Positions 1 through 7,034 of a stretch of 18,458 nt of DNA are shown here, one piece after another. The DNA is taken from NCBI GenBank assembly GCA_017446645.1, contig JAFSQO010000031.1, positions 1 through 18,458 of the forward strand, read 5' to 3'. Position 1 is the first letter of the stretch, and every line of letters begins with the position of its first letter. The translations under genes and the position numbers were made by a program. The notes below the pieces were generated by a model. The model ran no database searches. It was not told the origin of the DNA and worked only from the letters and a program-made list of their open reading frames with translations. The DNA is from Synergistaceae bacterium (GTDB lineage: Bacteria > Synergistota > Synergistia > Synergistales > Aminobacteriaceae).

Positions 1-283
1 CCGTGTCTTCAATGACGCTTGGCATTAACAGCTGGTCGTCCGACTCCTGAAAGATTAGGCCGACTCGTTTGCGCAAGAGTTCACTGCCCTCTTTGCCGTT
101 AAATAAAATTTTCCCCGACTGAACTTCGAGTGCTCCTGCAACGTGTAAGAGAAGCGTTGATTTCCCTGAACCGTTAGCTCCGACTAAGGCAACTTTCTCA
201 CCTGCATTTAATTCAAACGAGACTCCCTTAAGTGCCTCGTGGCCGTCCGGGTATTTATAGCGTAAATTATTTACTTCAAGCAT
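1..283 (-). CDS. nikO: Nickel/cobalt ECF transporter ATPase subunit NikO/CbiO (partial, C-terminus cut)
   Basis: ATP-binding subunit of an energy-coupling-factor metal importer; on the cytoplasmic face it hydrolyses ATP to drive NikQ and NikM. Only the first 94 residues are present, because the window edge removes the rest. Visible are an N-terminal start MLEVNNLRYKY, a Walker A motif GANGSGKST at residues 35-43, and the Q-loop FQESDDQLLMPSV with Gln79, a sequence typical of CbiO-type ATPases. The signature motif, Walker B and H-loop lie outside the window. The ATG overlaps the end of nikQ by eight bases (ATGCTTGA), so translation is probably coupled. The family (ECF ABC ATPase) is certain. 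The substrate is inferred from the nikK-nikL-nikM genes in the same operon. Confidence 0.93.
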   Translation of the reverse strand, partial: MLEVNNLRYKYPDGHEALKGVSFELNAGEKVALVGANGSGKSTLLLHVAGALEVQSGKILFNGKEGSELLRKRVGLIFQESDDQLLMPSVIEDT

Positions 284-923
284 GATTGAGGATAATTATA
301 GCAAGCGAGTAACTCACAAATCCAGCGAGAACGACAACGTCATGAAGATTCAGACTCCCTGACTCAGTCTGAGAGAAACCATCAAAGCCTCCCCTGCAGA
401 TTATCGCACGGGTCATTCTATCAGAACGTGACGAACTCTGAAGCAACACAGAAGCCGTTACGTAAGCAAACGTCTTGAACCTCATAACAAGGCCAAGCTC
501 AGGCGCACGAAGCCTCAACGAGACCAACGCAGCATCAAGCCTTTCATGCATTACGTTAATTCCCCTGAAGGTCAGCAAGAATAATATCCGCAATTTCTCA
601 GGCACGTGAAGACTTACGAGTGAGTCATAAATTTTTGCCTCGCCCTCACTGAAAACCAGACTCGAAAAAATTATGTATATCATGTTAAAACGCAGTGCTA
701 TTATTATTCCAGCAATAAATCCCTCACAAAGATTCGGCCAAGTTAATGCAAGCGTGATTATCATTACGAGATTTAGGGCATTGAGTTTTATTAGGGGCTT
801 GAGAATTTCAGGACGCTTCACTAAAAGATACAGGGGCAGCAGCGAAGCAGCCACTAACGCAAAAAGATTCGCGCTAACAGAGACACTCAGTGCATAAATC
901 AACGAGCAAACTATCATCATCAT
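276..923 (-). CDS. nikQ: ECF transporter transmembrane (T) component, NikQ/CbiQ
   Basis: Integral membrane coupling subunit of the ECF metal transporter, which passes the ATPase stroke to the substrate-binding subunit NikM. The 215-residue protein has several hydrophobic helices in the N-terminal half and at the C-terminus. Between them lies a cytoplasmic region with the two Arg-containing coupling motifs expected of T components: a first around ALVSLRLRAPE and a second around RAIICRGGF, where the family usually has Ala-Arg-Gly. The start is the first of three consecutive ATG codons and overlaps the nikM stop as ATGA. It ends inside nikO. Family membership rests on length, hydrophobic profile, motifs and gene order. 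Nickel rather than cobalt is inferred from nikK and nikL. Confidence 0.88.
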   Translation of the reverse strand: MMMIVCSLIYALSVSVSANLFALVAASLLPLYLLVKRPEILKPLIKLNALNLVMIITLALTWPNLCEGFIAGIIIALRFNMIYIIFSSLVFSEGEAKIYDSLVSLHVPEKLRILFLLTFRGINVMHERLDAALVSLRLRAPELGLVMRFKTFAYVTASVLLQSSSRSDRMTRAIICRGGFDGFSQTESGSLNLHDVVVLAGFVSYSLAIIILNHA

Positions 924-1519
924 AGCAGAAACTCCGGCGCAGATTTCTTCAGCCAGCCAATCATGAAAGCCGTAACGAGTCCCTCGATAAGAGCCAAGGG
1001 CAAGTGGGCAATAACTACTAATTTTGCAGCCGTCAGAAAATTTGAATCGCTCAGGGTCAAGAACACTCCTGCAAGAAATGCCGCGAGAATTATGGACAAG
1101 GCTCCGGAGATAAATGCAAGAGCCATAACAAGGATTTTGCTGTCACTGTTACGAATCAATTTGCCGAATAATAAATACACGCTCAAGGACGATACTCCCA
1201 TTATGAAATTATTTGCCCCCAGTACAAGAAGCCCCCCGAAGTGAAAGAGCAATGCCTGAAGCAGCAAAGCAACGAACATTGCAGGAAAGACTCCCCAGCC
1301 CAAAATTAAGCCCATAGGTGCAAGGAATGAAAGATGAGTCGATGAAGGGCCGACCTTTATGTTGACGAGTGAGGCAAGAAAGAATCCTGACGACAACAAA
1401 GCAGTCCGGGTGATTTTGTTCATGTCAGTCTTCTTGAGTCCCACAGCAAGACCCGCACAAGTTCCAGCCCAGCCGGTTATTAATATGCTGCCTGATAATA
1501 CGCCTTCGCTAATGTGCAT
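920..1519 (-). CDS. nikM: Nickel/cobalt-binding membrane subunit NikM/CbiM
   Basis: Substrate-specific membrane subunit of the ECF transporter, which captures the metal ion and releases it into the cytoplasm. The protein opens with MHISEGVLSG; the Met1-His2 terminus is the family's hallmark, because in the known NikM structure the metal is held by the Met1 amino group, His2 and a His near residue 67. Here the matching residue is most likely His62 in GPSSTHLSFLAPMG. Further family motifs are LLFHFGGLLVLGANNF (about 91-106) and a Gly/Ala-rich hydrophobic C-terminus ending in a lysine-containing tail. At 199 residues it is a compact family member with about six helices. The start is fixed by the functional Met-His and overlaps the nikL stop by 11 bases. 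Confidence 0.93.
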   Translation of the reverse strand: MHISEGVLSGSILITGWAGTCAGLAVGLKKTDMNKITRTALLSSGFFLASLVNIKVGPSSTHLSFLAPMGLILGWGVFPAMFVALLLQALLFHFGGLLVLGANNFIMGVSSLSVYLLFGKLIRNSDSKILVMALAFISGALSIILAAFLAGVFLTLSDSNFLTAAKLVVIAHLPLALIEGLVTAFMIGWLKKSAPEFLL

Positions 1520-1985
1520 GAGCCGCTCTCCTGATTCTTATTATTGCTGCAAGATTGAAGATTAAACTGACTCCCAGTAATGCACGGATAATTAACTCTA
1601 TGCCTTCTGGTGAATCGCTTTGAGCAGTTATCACTTTATCATTCTCTTTATTTTCACGGTTCGTAAGCCATTCTTCACTGATGTTAATGACAGCTTCACA
1701 TTGATGGCCTTCTTCATCACGCACGATTACGCGCCATTCTCCGGCAGAGTCAGGGGTAAAGGCAAATCTTCCGGCTTCGTCAGTCCTGCCTGATTGTATC
1801 GCAAATTTCGAGTCTTTAGGCGAAAAGACTTTAGCTTCACGATAGCTCATCTTTTCTCCGGTTGAGTAAAAGAATTCGAGGCTTATCGCTCTTAACTCCG
1901 AAGTTCTGAAGCCTGTTCCGTGAGCAAATGACTCACTGGCTGCCGACACGAGGACAACCAGTGTGAAAAGAATCTTAGTTAGCAT
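1509..1985 (-). CDS. nikL: NikL-like accessory subunit of the nickel ECF transporter, membrane-anchored extracytoplasmic protein
   Basis: Predicted accessory component found in NikKLMQO-type nickel transporters in place of NikN. The 158-residue protein has a signal peptide (residues 1-21, ending SFA), an extracytoplasmic beta-rich domain with an Ig/carboxypeptidase-regulatory-like pattern (TDEAGRFAFTPDSAGEWRV, about 68-86), and a C-terminal transmembrane helix at about 129-149, followed by RIRRAAHAH. Cleavage after SFA would leave His22 as the mature N-terminus, a possible metal ligand, and His94 and Cys96 (GHQC) lie nearby. The start follows the nikK stop directly (TAAATG). The role is inferred from context and architecture. 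The family is loosely conserved, so it could be annotated only as a carboxypeptidase-regulatory-like protein. Confidence 0.72.
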   Translation of the reverse strand: MLTKILFTLVVLVSAASESFAHGTGFRTSELRAISLEFFYSTGEKMSYREAKVFSPKDSKFAIQSGRTDEAGRFAFTPDSAGEWRVIVRDEEGHQCEAVINISEEWLTNRENKENDKVITAQSDSPEGIELIIRALLGVSLIFNLAAIIRIRRAAHAH

Positions 1986-2768
1986 TTATTTGACTTCAAA
2001 CAGCAAGAACGCCCTGAGATTTACGCTGTCATAATCCCCAGCTTTGCCCGGAAGTCCTCCCTGTGATGCCCTGATTCCCCACCAGCCAGGATTGGTGATC
2101 TTGATGTGAGCTTCTCCGTTTTCAGCTTCTGTGTAGTAGGCGTAAGTATTCTCGTATTCAGGAGCGAAGCCGTCATAGACTGCCCATACAGGTCCGGTAT
2201 AAGGCTGGCCGTTAAGTAAAATTTTAACATGAAAATATTCGCCTGGTTTAGAGTCCGCAGGATTTGTTAGGGGAATAATTTCTAACGGGTGATTGAGTAT
2301 CTGGGCAAAAGTTTTATCATCGTGTGATGCATTGAATATTGCCTTTGCGTATTTGTCGTTCTTGGTAGCTGTTAAGACCTTCAGGCCCTGAGCCTCTAGT
2401 TCAGTCCGTGCCCCTGACTTTCCGCCCTCGTTAGTGACGCACCATGTCTCGCCGTCCTTGATTGCTGCAAGGATAAACGTGCCTTCAGGAGGAGTTACGC
2501 TGAAATCAATCCGCAGATTCTCTTCGTTGCCTTTGAGTTCTGACTCGATTAATTTGCCGTCCTTAATGATGCCTGCTTTGACCCGTGAAAGGACTTCGAC
2601 CTCTTCAGGGACTATGAACCTGTGAGCCGATTGGACTTCAGCGTCAAATTTCTCCCCGGACTTGATGCCGGAATACTTCGCTGCCTTAATCGTCAGTTCG
2701 TGAGCACCTGCCGAACCTGCAACGAGAGTGAGAATTAACAGAGTCGCAAAAAATTTTGTGTAACGCAT
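1986..2768 (-). CDS. nikK: NikK-like DUF4198 periplasmic protein of the nickel ECF transporter
   Basis: First gene of the metal-uptake operon. The 260-residue product has a clear signal peptide (residues 1-22, ending AGSAGA) and then a DUF4198 domain. Seen are HELTIKA at the mature N-terminus, NHPLEIIPLTNP in the middle, a GQPYTGPVWAVYDG segment, and a C-terminal GEAHIKITNPGWWGIRA block, all in the order expected for this family. No transmembrane helix follows the signal peptide. Predicted cleavage would expose His23 as the N-terminal residue. NikK proteins accompany NikLMQO and are thought to help deliver nickel to the importer, but their exact mechanism is not settled. A strong Shine-Dalgarno (GGAGG, 2777-2781) supports the chosen ATG. 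Confidence 0.8.
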   Translation of the reverse strand: MRYTKFFATLLILTLVAGSAGAHELTIKAAKYSGIKSGEKFDAEVQSAHRFIVPEEVEVLSRVKAGIIKDGKLIESELKGNEENLRIDFSVTPPEGTFILAAIKDGETWCVTNEGGKSGARTELEAQGLKVLTATKNDKYAKAIFNASHDDKTFAQILNHPLEIIPLTNPADSKPGEYFHVKILLNGQPYTGPVWAVYDGFAPEYENTYAYYTEAENGEAHIKITNPGWWGIRASQGGLPGKAGDYDSVNLRAFLLFEVK

Positions 2769-2776
2769 AAAAAATT

Positions 2777-2781
2777 CCTCC
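2777..2781 (-). promoter_or_regulatory. Ribosome binding site of nikK
   Basis: GGAGG on the minus strand, eight bases before the nikK ATG. It is the only strong ribosome binding site of the nik operon; the downstream genes overlap or abut and are probably translated by coupling. Confidence 0.8.
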
Positions 2782-2805
2782 GTCTCAAAAAATTTTATGA
2801 AGGAA

Positions 2806-2814
2806 ATAATAACA
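2806..2814 (-). promoter_or_regulatory. Candidate extended -10 promoter element for nikK
   Basis: The minus strand reads TGTTATTAT, i.e. a TG-N extended -10 box with TATTAT at 2811-2806. No good -35 lies 16-18 bases upstream. Transcription would start near 2799, leaving a leader of about 30 bases before nikK. The box overlaps one arm of the inverted repeat at 2808-2837, which fits repression by occlusion. The AT-rich context makes this a weak call on its own. Confidence 0.35.
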
Positions 2815-2837
2815 CACTTTGCAATAAAAATGTTATT
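2808..2837. promoter_or_regulatory. Inverted repeat with NikR-operator geometry upstream of nikK
   Basis: Perfect 7-bp inverted repeat AATAACA-N16-TGTTATT in the 72-base gap between lpxB and nikK, 39 bases upstream of the nikK ATG. The E. coli NikR operator is also a dyad of short half-sites separated by 16 bases (GTATGA-N16-TCATAC), and half-site sequence differs between taxa. Position, spacing and overlap with a possible -10 box suggest nickel-dependent repression. The half-sites are AT-rich and no nikR gene is in the window, so the identity of the regulator is inferred. Confidence 0.5.
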
Positions 2838-2840
2838 CGT

Positions 2841-3959
2841 TCAATTACGTAGAACTTCGCGAACTGACTCCGCCCAGAACTCCGCAGCGTTGTCCTCACC
2901 CATTAAGGCCCTTGCTTCTTTGAGTCTTGAGTCGATTTCCTGCTTGTTAGTCTCATTGCATAAATAATTTTCGAGTTCCTGAACGATCCGTGACGGAGCA
3001 GCGTCTTTGCAGATTAATTCAGGATAAACGGGCTTGCTCGTCAAATAGTTGGGTATCGAAATTTTTTTCACGTGAACGAGTCTCTTCAATATCTCGTAAG
3101 TCATTCGCTTCATATTATAAATAACGACCATGTAACGGCCAAGCAACATAGCTTCAACGGCAACTGTTCCTGAGACTCCGGCAACTGCAAGAGAACCTGC
3201 CATTAATCCTCGTCCCCTGCCCTCCCAGATTTCAAAGCCTTTGACTCTTTCACGCAGCAAGCCAGCTAAATCCGCGCTCAATCCCTGGGCAATCGAAAAG
3301 ACAGGACAGTAATTTCTTTCGCGAAGAATCTTTGCGGTCTCAATCAGGATATCAATGTGAAAATTTATATCGTACTTCCTGCTGCCGGGCATTAGGGCAA
3401 TGACTCGCTGACCCGAAAATCTTTGAGTAAACTCATCAGGCACACTAACATAACGCAAATCATGAACTAAGGGGTGAGCCTTCCAGAGTGAATTGACGTT
3501 ATTCTCAAGCAAAAATTTATGCTCGAAAGAAAACAACGGCAAGCACAGATCGAAGTCGCGCCTGAGATTCTTGACTCGTCCTGCCCTCCATGCCCACACA
3601 GTCGGGGGGATTAACGAGATTATTTTATTCGTATAGCCTGCTTTCCTGAGAGAACGTGCCAGCAGTAAATTAAAGTCAGGGCTGTCAATTAAGACTGCAG
3701 CGTCTGGGTTTGCTCTGATTACTTCGCGGACAATTGAGTTCTTAAGCCTGAATATTCTGGGCAGTGCAGGAATGACTTCGAGAATTCCCATTAGCTTTAA
3801 CTCCTCGTAGCTCCAGATTTCACGGCCTCCTGCTTTGACGGACTCAGGACCCATTAGCCCCCAGATTTCAGCGTCAGGATTTATTTTCAGGAACTCGCGG
3901 ATAAAGCCGCCTGCGTAAATATCCCCGCTGACTTCTCCGCATGATAAAAATATATTCAT
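2841..3959 (-). CDS. lpxB: Lipid-A-disaccharide synthase LpxB
   Basis: Glycosyltransferase (GT19) that joins UDP-2,3-diacylglucosamine and 2,3-diacylglucosamine-1-phosphate (lipid X) into the lipid A disaccharide at the inner face of the cytoplasmic membrane. Recognisable blocks in order: N-terminal SCGEVSGDIYAGG, GLMGPESVKAGG, LMGILEVIPALP, VLIDSPDFNLLLA, the IPPTVWAWRAGRVKNL block, LMPGSRKYDI, and the C-terminal UDP-sugar site GVSGTVAVEAMLLGRYMVV. The 372-residue length matches the family (about 380). I chose the ATG at 3959: AAGG lies seven bases upstream and MNIFLSCGEVSGD is the usual N-terminus. A longer in-frame start at 4031 would overlap lpxI by 62 bases and adds non-family residues; ATG at 3965 is a minor alternative. 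It directly follows lpxI, the enzyme making its acceptor. Confidence 0.95.
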   Translation of the reverse strand: MNIFLSCGEVSGDIYAGGFIREFLKINPDAEIWGLMGPESVKAGGREIWSYEELKLMGILEVIPALPRIFRLKNSIVREVIRANPDAAVLIDSPDFNLLLARSLRKAGYTNKIISLIPPTVWAWRAGRVKNLRRDFDLCLPLFSFEHKFLLENNVNSLWKAHPLVHDLRYVSVPDEFTQRFSGQRVIALMPGSRKYDINFHIDILIETAKILRERNYCPVFSIAQGLSADLAGLLRERVKGFEIWEGRGRGLMAGSLAVAGVSGTVAVEAMLLGRYMVVIYNMKRMTYEILKRLVHVKKISIPNYLTSKPVYPELICKDAAPSRIVQELENYLCNETNKQEIDSRLKEARALMGEDNAAEFWAESVREVLRN

Positions 3960-3965
3960 GCTCAT

Positions 3966-3972
3966 ACCTTCA
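3966..3972 (-). promoter_or_regulatory. Ribosome binding site that decides the lpxB start
   Basis: The minus strand carries GAAGG straddling the lpxI stop codon. It is seven bases from the ATG at 3959 but essentially touches the ATG at 3965, favouring the inner start and coupling lpxB to the end of lpxI. Confidence 0.5.
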
Positions 3973-4761
3973 GATCCCCCATACTGCAATTTTATATTTA
4001 TCAGCCAGAGCAAAAAATTTCTCAGGCTCAAGAATCAAAGTCCGTGATGACTCTACAGCAAGACAAGTTAATCCTGCCTCGTGCATGTTCTCAAGGGTCT
4101 TAGTCCCTACAGTCGGCAGATCGTAGCGCAAATCCTGGTCTTCACGCATCATCTTCACGACTACCCCGCGCCCTGCAAGAGTTCCTGCACGTTTTATCAT
4201 CATGTCCGTACCTTCCATTGCTTCGATTGCAACGACAGCTCCTCCGGCTACACAAATGGCCTGGCCAAAGGAGCACGGCAAAGTCACCCGCAAAACTTTC
4301 TCGGCACATTCGATGTCAGCAAATTCGCTTGGAGCAGGTTCCCGTTTCGTTAATTTTCCCTGTGAGGCAATGAACTCCGGTAAAATCTGCCAATACGGGA
4401 TGACTTCGATGCCGCCTGATTCAAAGGCTTTTACTACTGATCCCAGCAAAGAATGGTCATCTCTAAGACTTTTTTTCAGGACAGAACGCGTCAATCCGTC
4501 AAACAAGAACGGCATAAAGTATATTAGCTTCTTGGGGATTCTACCGGCCATGATTAATTTATTTGCGCCGAAACTCTTTAGCTCGCGGAGTCCCCTGCCC
4601 AGATTAGGAGTCCTCATGCGAATTAATTTGCCTGCGTATGGCTCCAATGCTTCAGGGTCATTTCTCAGCGTGAAAATCAGAGTCGAGTCCTGAATGCTGT
4701 TGAGTCTCTTTGCTATCTCAACCGGTAAAATCCCCTCACCTGCGATAAGTGCGATGTTCAT
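3970..4761 (-). CDS. lpxI: UDP-2,3-diacylglucosamine pyrophosphatase LpxI
   Basis: DUF1009-family enzyme that hydrolyses UDP-2,3-diacylglucosamine to lipid X plus UMP, the step before LpxB; LpxI replaces the unrelated LpxH in many alphaproteobacteria and other diderms. The 263-residue product starts MNIALIAGEGILPVEIA, typical of LpxI, and carries MAGRIPKKLIYFM, DDHSLLGSVVKAFESGGIEVIP, AGGAVVAIEAMEGTDMMIK and DLPTVGTKTLENM, with the expected C-terminal block ending VWGI. I chose ATG 4761, two bases after the lptG stop, over a TTG at 4776 that would overlap lptG and lie only two bases from GGAG. No good Shine-Dalgarno precedes ATG 4761, so translation is probably coupled to lptG. Confidence 0.93.
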   Translation of the reverse strand: MNIALIAGEGILPVEIAKRLNSIQDSTLIFTLRNDPEALEPYAGKLIRMRTPNLGRGLRELKSFGANKLIMAGRIPKKLIYFMPFLFDGLTRSVLKKSLRDDHSLLGSVVKAFESGGIEVIPYWQILPEFIASQGKLTKREPAPSEFADIECAEKVLRVTLPCSFGQAICVAGGAVVAIEAMEGTDMMIKRAGTLAGRGVVVKMMREDQDLRYDLPTVGTKTLENMHEAGLTCLAVESSRTLILEPEKFFALADKYKIAVWGI

Positions 4762-4762
4762 G

Positions 4763-5863
4763 CTAAATCTTGTCAACTCTCCATGCGAAGAAGGCTGCGA
4801 TAAAGAAAAACACTATGTTAGGTCCCCAGCCTGCTATTGCTGCGTGAAGGTTGCCTGACTCGCCAAGTGCCCTGCAAAGAGACATAACGACATAGTAGGC
4901 AAACACGAAGACTACGCTGATTCCGAAGCCTACCCCTCCGCCTGAACGTCCGCGCCTTGAAGCCCCGAAGCCTGCCCCCAAGACTGCCATGATGACACAT
5001 GCCCAGGGGACAGCCAGCTTTAAGTGAAACATTACCCAGAGTTTCGACAAGTCAGTGCCAATGCTCTCGGCTTGATTGATATAGCTCCATAATTCATGGG
5101 CACTCATATCCGAAGGTCTGCGGGTACTGCGCTGCAACTGGGCGGGCGATAACTTTATTGCTAGCCTCTGCCTCTGAAAGCGCAACAGCAAACTTATCTC
5201 GCCTTCCCTTGAGACGCTATAGATTCTGCCGTCCTCAATCCACCATTGGGAATTAAGCCACATTCCCCGTCTTGCATTAAGGGTGCTGGTGAGTCTGCCT
5301 TCGTCGAATTCATGCATCATTATTCCCGACATTGTGCCTTTGTCAGGGTCAAGTTCGTCAATGTAGAGCACACGCTTTAACTGTCCGTTCTCTTCTTCGC
5401 GCAAGAAGACTTTCTGCTGGACTGCACTCGCCTGATTCTTCATGATCTCGTACTTCATTAACCTGTCAGCAGCTATCGAAGCAAACGGCACTACAGTTTC
5501 GTTAAAAGTCAGGGCTATTACTGAGATTAAGACAGAAGCGAGAATTATGGGCCTCAAGATTCTCCTGAAGGGAATTCCAAGAGATTTCAGGGCGATTAAT
5601 TCACTTGCTGCATTAAGGCTTGACATTCCCAACAAAGTAGATAAAAGCGAACTCATTGGGACGGTCATTATTACGACTTCGGGAAGCCTGTAAAAGAATA
5701 AACGGGTAACTACACCGAAAGCTACTCCGCGTTCGATTATTAATCTTGCTGCCTGAAATAGCAGATCTCCTGCAACGAAGATAAGCACGAAAATTAATAT
5801 GCCGAACATGAAAGGCCCTGCACACGCACCGAGTATTAATTTGTTGAGTAATCCGCGTTTCAT
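4763..5863 (-). CDS. lptG: LPS export permease, LptF/LptG (YjgP/YjgQ) family
   Basis: Inner-membrane permease of the Lpt machine, which with the ATPase LptB extracts lipopolysaccharide from the membrane and feeds it to LptC/LptA. The 366-residue protein has the family layout: three N-terminal helices (MSSLLSTLLGMSSLNAASEL between helices), a periplasmic jellyroll-like region at about 125-255 (FLREEENGQLKRVLYIDELD, MHEFDEGRLTSTLNARRG, WWIEDGRIYS), then three C-terminal helices ending FFAWRVDKI. Only one such permease is in the window; the partner and LptB must be elsewhere. LptG rather than LptF is chosen from the GFGISVVFVFAYYVVMSLCRALGESG segment and is less certain than the family. GAGG lies two bases before the ATG, overlapping the previous gene's stop. 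Confidence 0.88.
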   Translation of the reverse strand: MKRGLLNKLILGACAGPFMFGILIFVLIFVAGDLLFQAARLIIERGVAFGVVTRLFFYRLPEVVIMTVPMSSLLSTLLGMSSLNAASELIALKSLGIPFRRILRPIILASVLISVIALTFNETVVPFASIAADRLMKYEIMKNQASAVQQKVFLREEENGQLKRVLYIDELDPDKGTMSGIMMHEFDEGRLTSTLNARRGMWLNSQWWIEDGRIYSVSREGEISLLLRFQRQRLAIKLSPAQLQRSTRRPSDMSAHELWSYINQAESIGTDLSKLWVMFHLKLAVPWACVIMAVLGAGFGASRRGRSGGGVGFGISVVFVFAYYVVMSLCRALGESGNLHAAIAGWGPNIVFFFIAAFFAWRVDKI

Positions 5864-5867
5864 TGCC

Positions 5868-7034
5868 TCATTGTGTCAGTGCCGTCGCTGAGTATTTTCT
5901 GGTCATAGCGTGAGTCATCCTGTCAATAAGCTCCTGAGCCTGGGGAACGTTATCAGGGTTCTCGATGCTTTCTGTGACGTTAAGGACAGTTACCCGCAGG
6001 AATTCTTCAAATGTAGGACACAAGGCATTTACTATAGAGATAAATCTCTCTGCGGCCATATCTGCGTTTCTGGCATTGCATTCTGACATTACGATTAATA
6101 ACTGGAATTCTCCGGTCTGAATAACTGTATCAGTCTGTCTGATTTCCTTCTTGATCCTCTCACAGTATGCCCTGAAGGGTCTCACGTATTTCTCCATGTC
6201 TTCGTCCGGTAATAGCTGAGGGAAGACTATCCTGATCATGATTGCGCTGACAGGGTGAGAATAACGCCCTACCCTGTATAGTTCGTCTGAGATTCTTGTC
6301 AGGCCGTAATTATAAGTGTGAAGTTTAGTATCAGGGTCAATGAACTGCATATCATTTACTGACTCTGTGCTCTGAGTATCAAGAGTCTCCGCACCTTCTG
6401 AGCCTACAGGAAGTCCTTTAGGTGTAAGCTCAAAATAGAATCTGTGGCCGTTCTCAATGCTTTTGCGTCTGATGTCCCAGATTTTGTCATTAATCTCAGC
6501 TGTCTTTGCTACGGGGCTGAACCAGTCACTGATATTCTTTCCCATTATGTCAGCAAGTTCTATATCGAGCAGTGAGAGCATATCTTCAGAAAAATTCAGG
6601 ATTCCCCCTGTCTCGTCAGTAATTACGTAATTCAACGGAAGTTTACGCATATCGTTCTCGACTTCTTTGACGATTACTTTATTCTTCTCGTTCTGAGCCT
6701 GGTTATAAGCTACGACAAGAGCCGCTGCACCGCAAACTGCAAGTAAAACTCCCAGCCATTGGAACATTCTTGCGCCGTAAACTATTGCCATAGGACATAA
6801 TATTATGCCCTGAGCTACGGCCTGAAGTGAAGGCAAGCCGATAGAAAATCCGTTAGTGATGAATAACCCGTAAAGAATGCTGAGAATTATGAACGTCAGC
6901 CATATGAGTCCCCAGATGGCCAGGTCAACCTCGCCGACAATTGAGCCTGACCCCATTGAGCGGGCAAGCATTATCGTCAGTATCGAAACTACGGGCGGAA
7001 GAGTTGCCCACTTTAGAAAATTATTTTGTCCCAT
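5868..7034 (-). CDS. Membrane protein with PAS-like and degenerate GGDEF domains
   Basis: A 388-residue protein with four N-terminal hydrophobic segments (about 11-27, 38-60, 65-87 and 90-110), a PAS-like region (about 133-205: YVITDETGGILNFSEDMLSLL), and a GGDEF-like domain at about 231-355. The GGDEF relationship is shown by IDPDTKLHTYNYGLTRISDEL (compare DPLTGLxNRRxFxxxL), RVGRYSHPVSAIMIRI and RQTDTVIQTGEFQLLIVM. The active-site loop reads QTGEF (306-310) instead of GGDEF and is shorter than usual, so cyclase activity is unlikely. The RxxD motif of the inhibitory c-di-GMP site seems kept (RQTD, 299-302). It overlaps the DUF4139 gene by 14 bases and ends four bases before lptG, so it belongs to the envelope operon. 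A role as c-di-GMP sensor or scaffold is inference. Confidence 0.7.
   Translation of the reverse strand: MGQNNFLKWATLPPVVSILTIMLARSMGSGSIVGEVDLAIWGLIWLTFIILSILYGLFITNGFSIGLPSLQAVAQGIILCPMAIVYGARMFQWLGVLLAVCGAAALVVAYNQAQNEKNKVIVKEVENDMRKLPLNYVITDETGGILNFSEDMLSLLDIELADIMGKNISDWFSPVAKTAEINDKIWDIRRKSIENGHRFYFELTPKGLPVGSEGAETLDTQSTESVNDMQFIDPDTKLHTYNYGLTRISDELYRVGRYSHPVSAIMIRIVFPQLLPDEDMEKYVRPFRAYCERIKKEIRQTDTVIQTGEFQLLIVMSECNARNADMAAERFISIVNALCPTFEEFLRVTVLNVTESIENPDNVPQAQELIDRMTHAMTRKYSATALTQ

Noticed and set aside
2838..2850. Terminator after lpxB
   Set aside because: The only dyad nearby has a 16-base spacer and AT-rich arms, which would not form a terminator stem; the gap may be read through.
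3960..4031. Longer lpxB start giving 24 extra residues
   Set aside because: It would overlap lpxI by 62 bases, and the extra residues do not resemble LpxB; the internal ATG with AAGG fits better.
4202..4693. 163-codon open frame on the plus strand opposite lpxI
   Set aside because: It lies wholly antisense to a clear LpxI gene, has no family resemblance and no good ribosome binding site.
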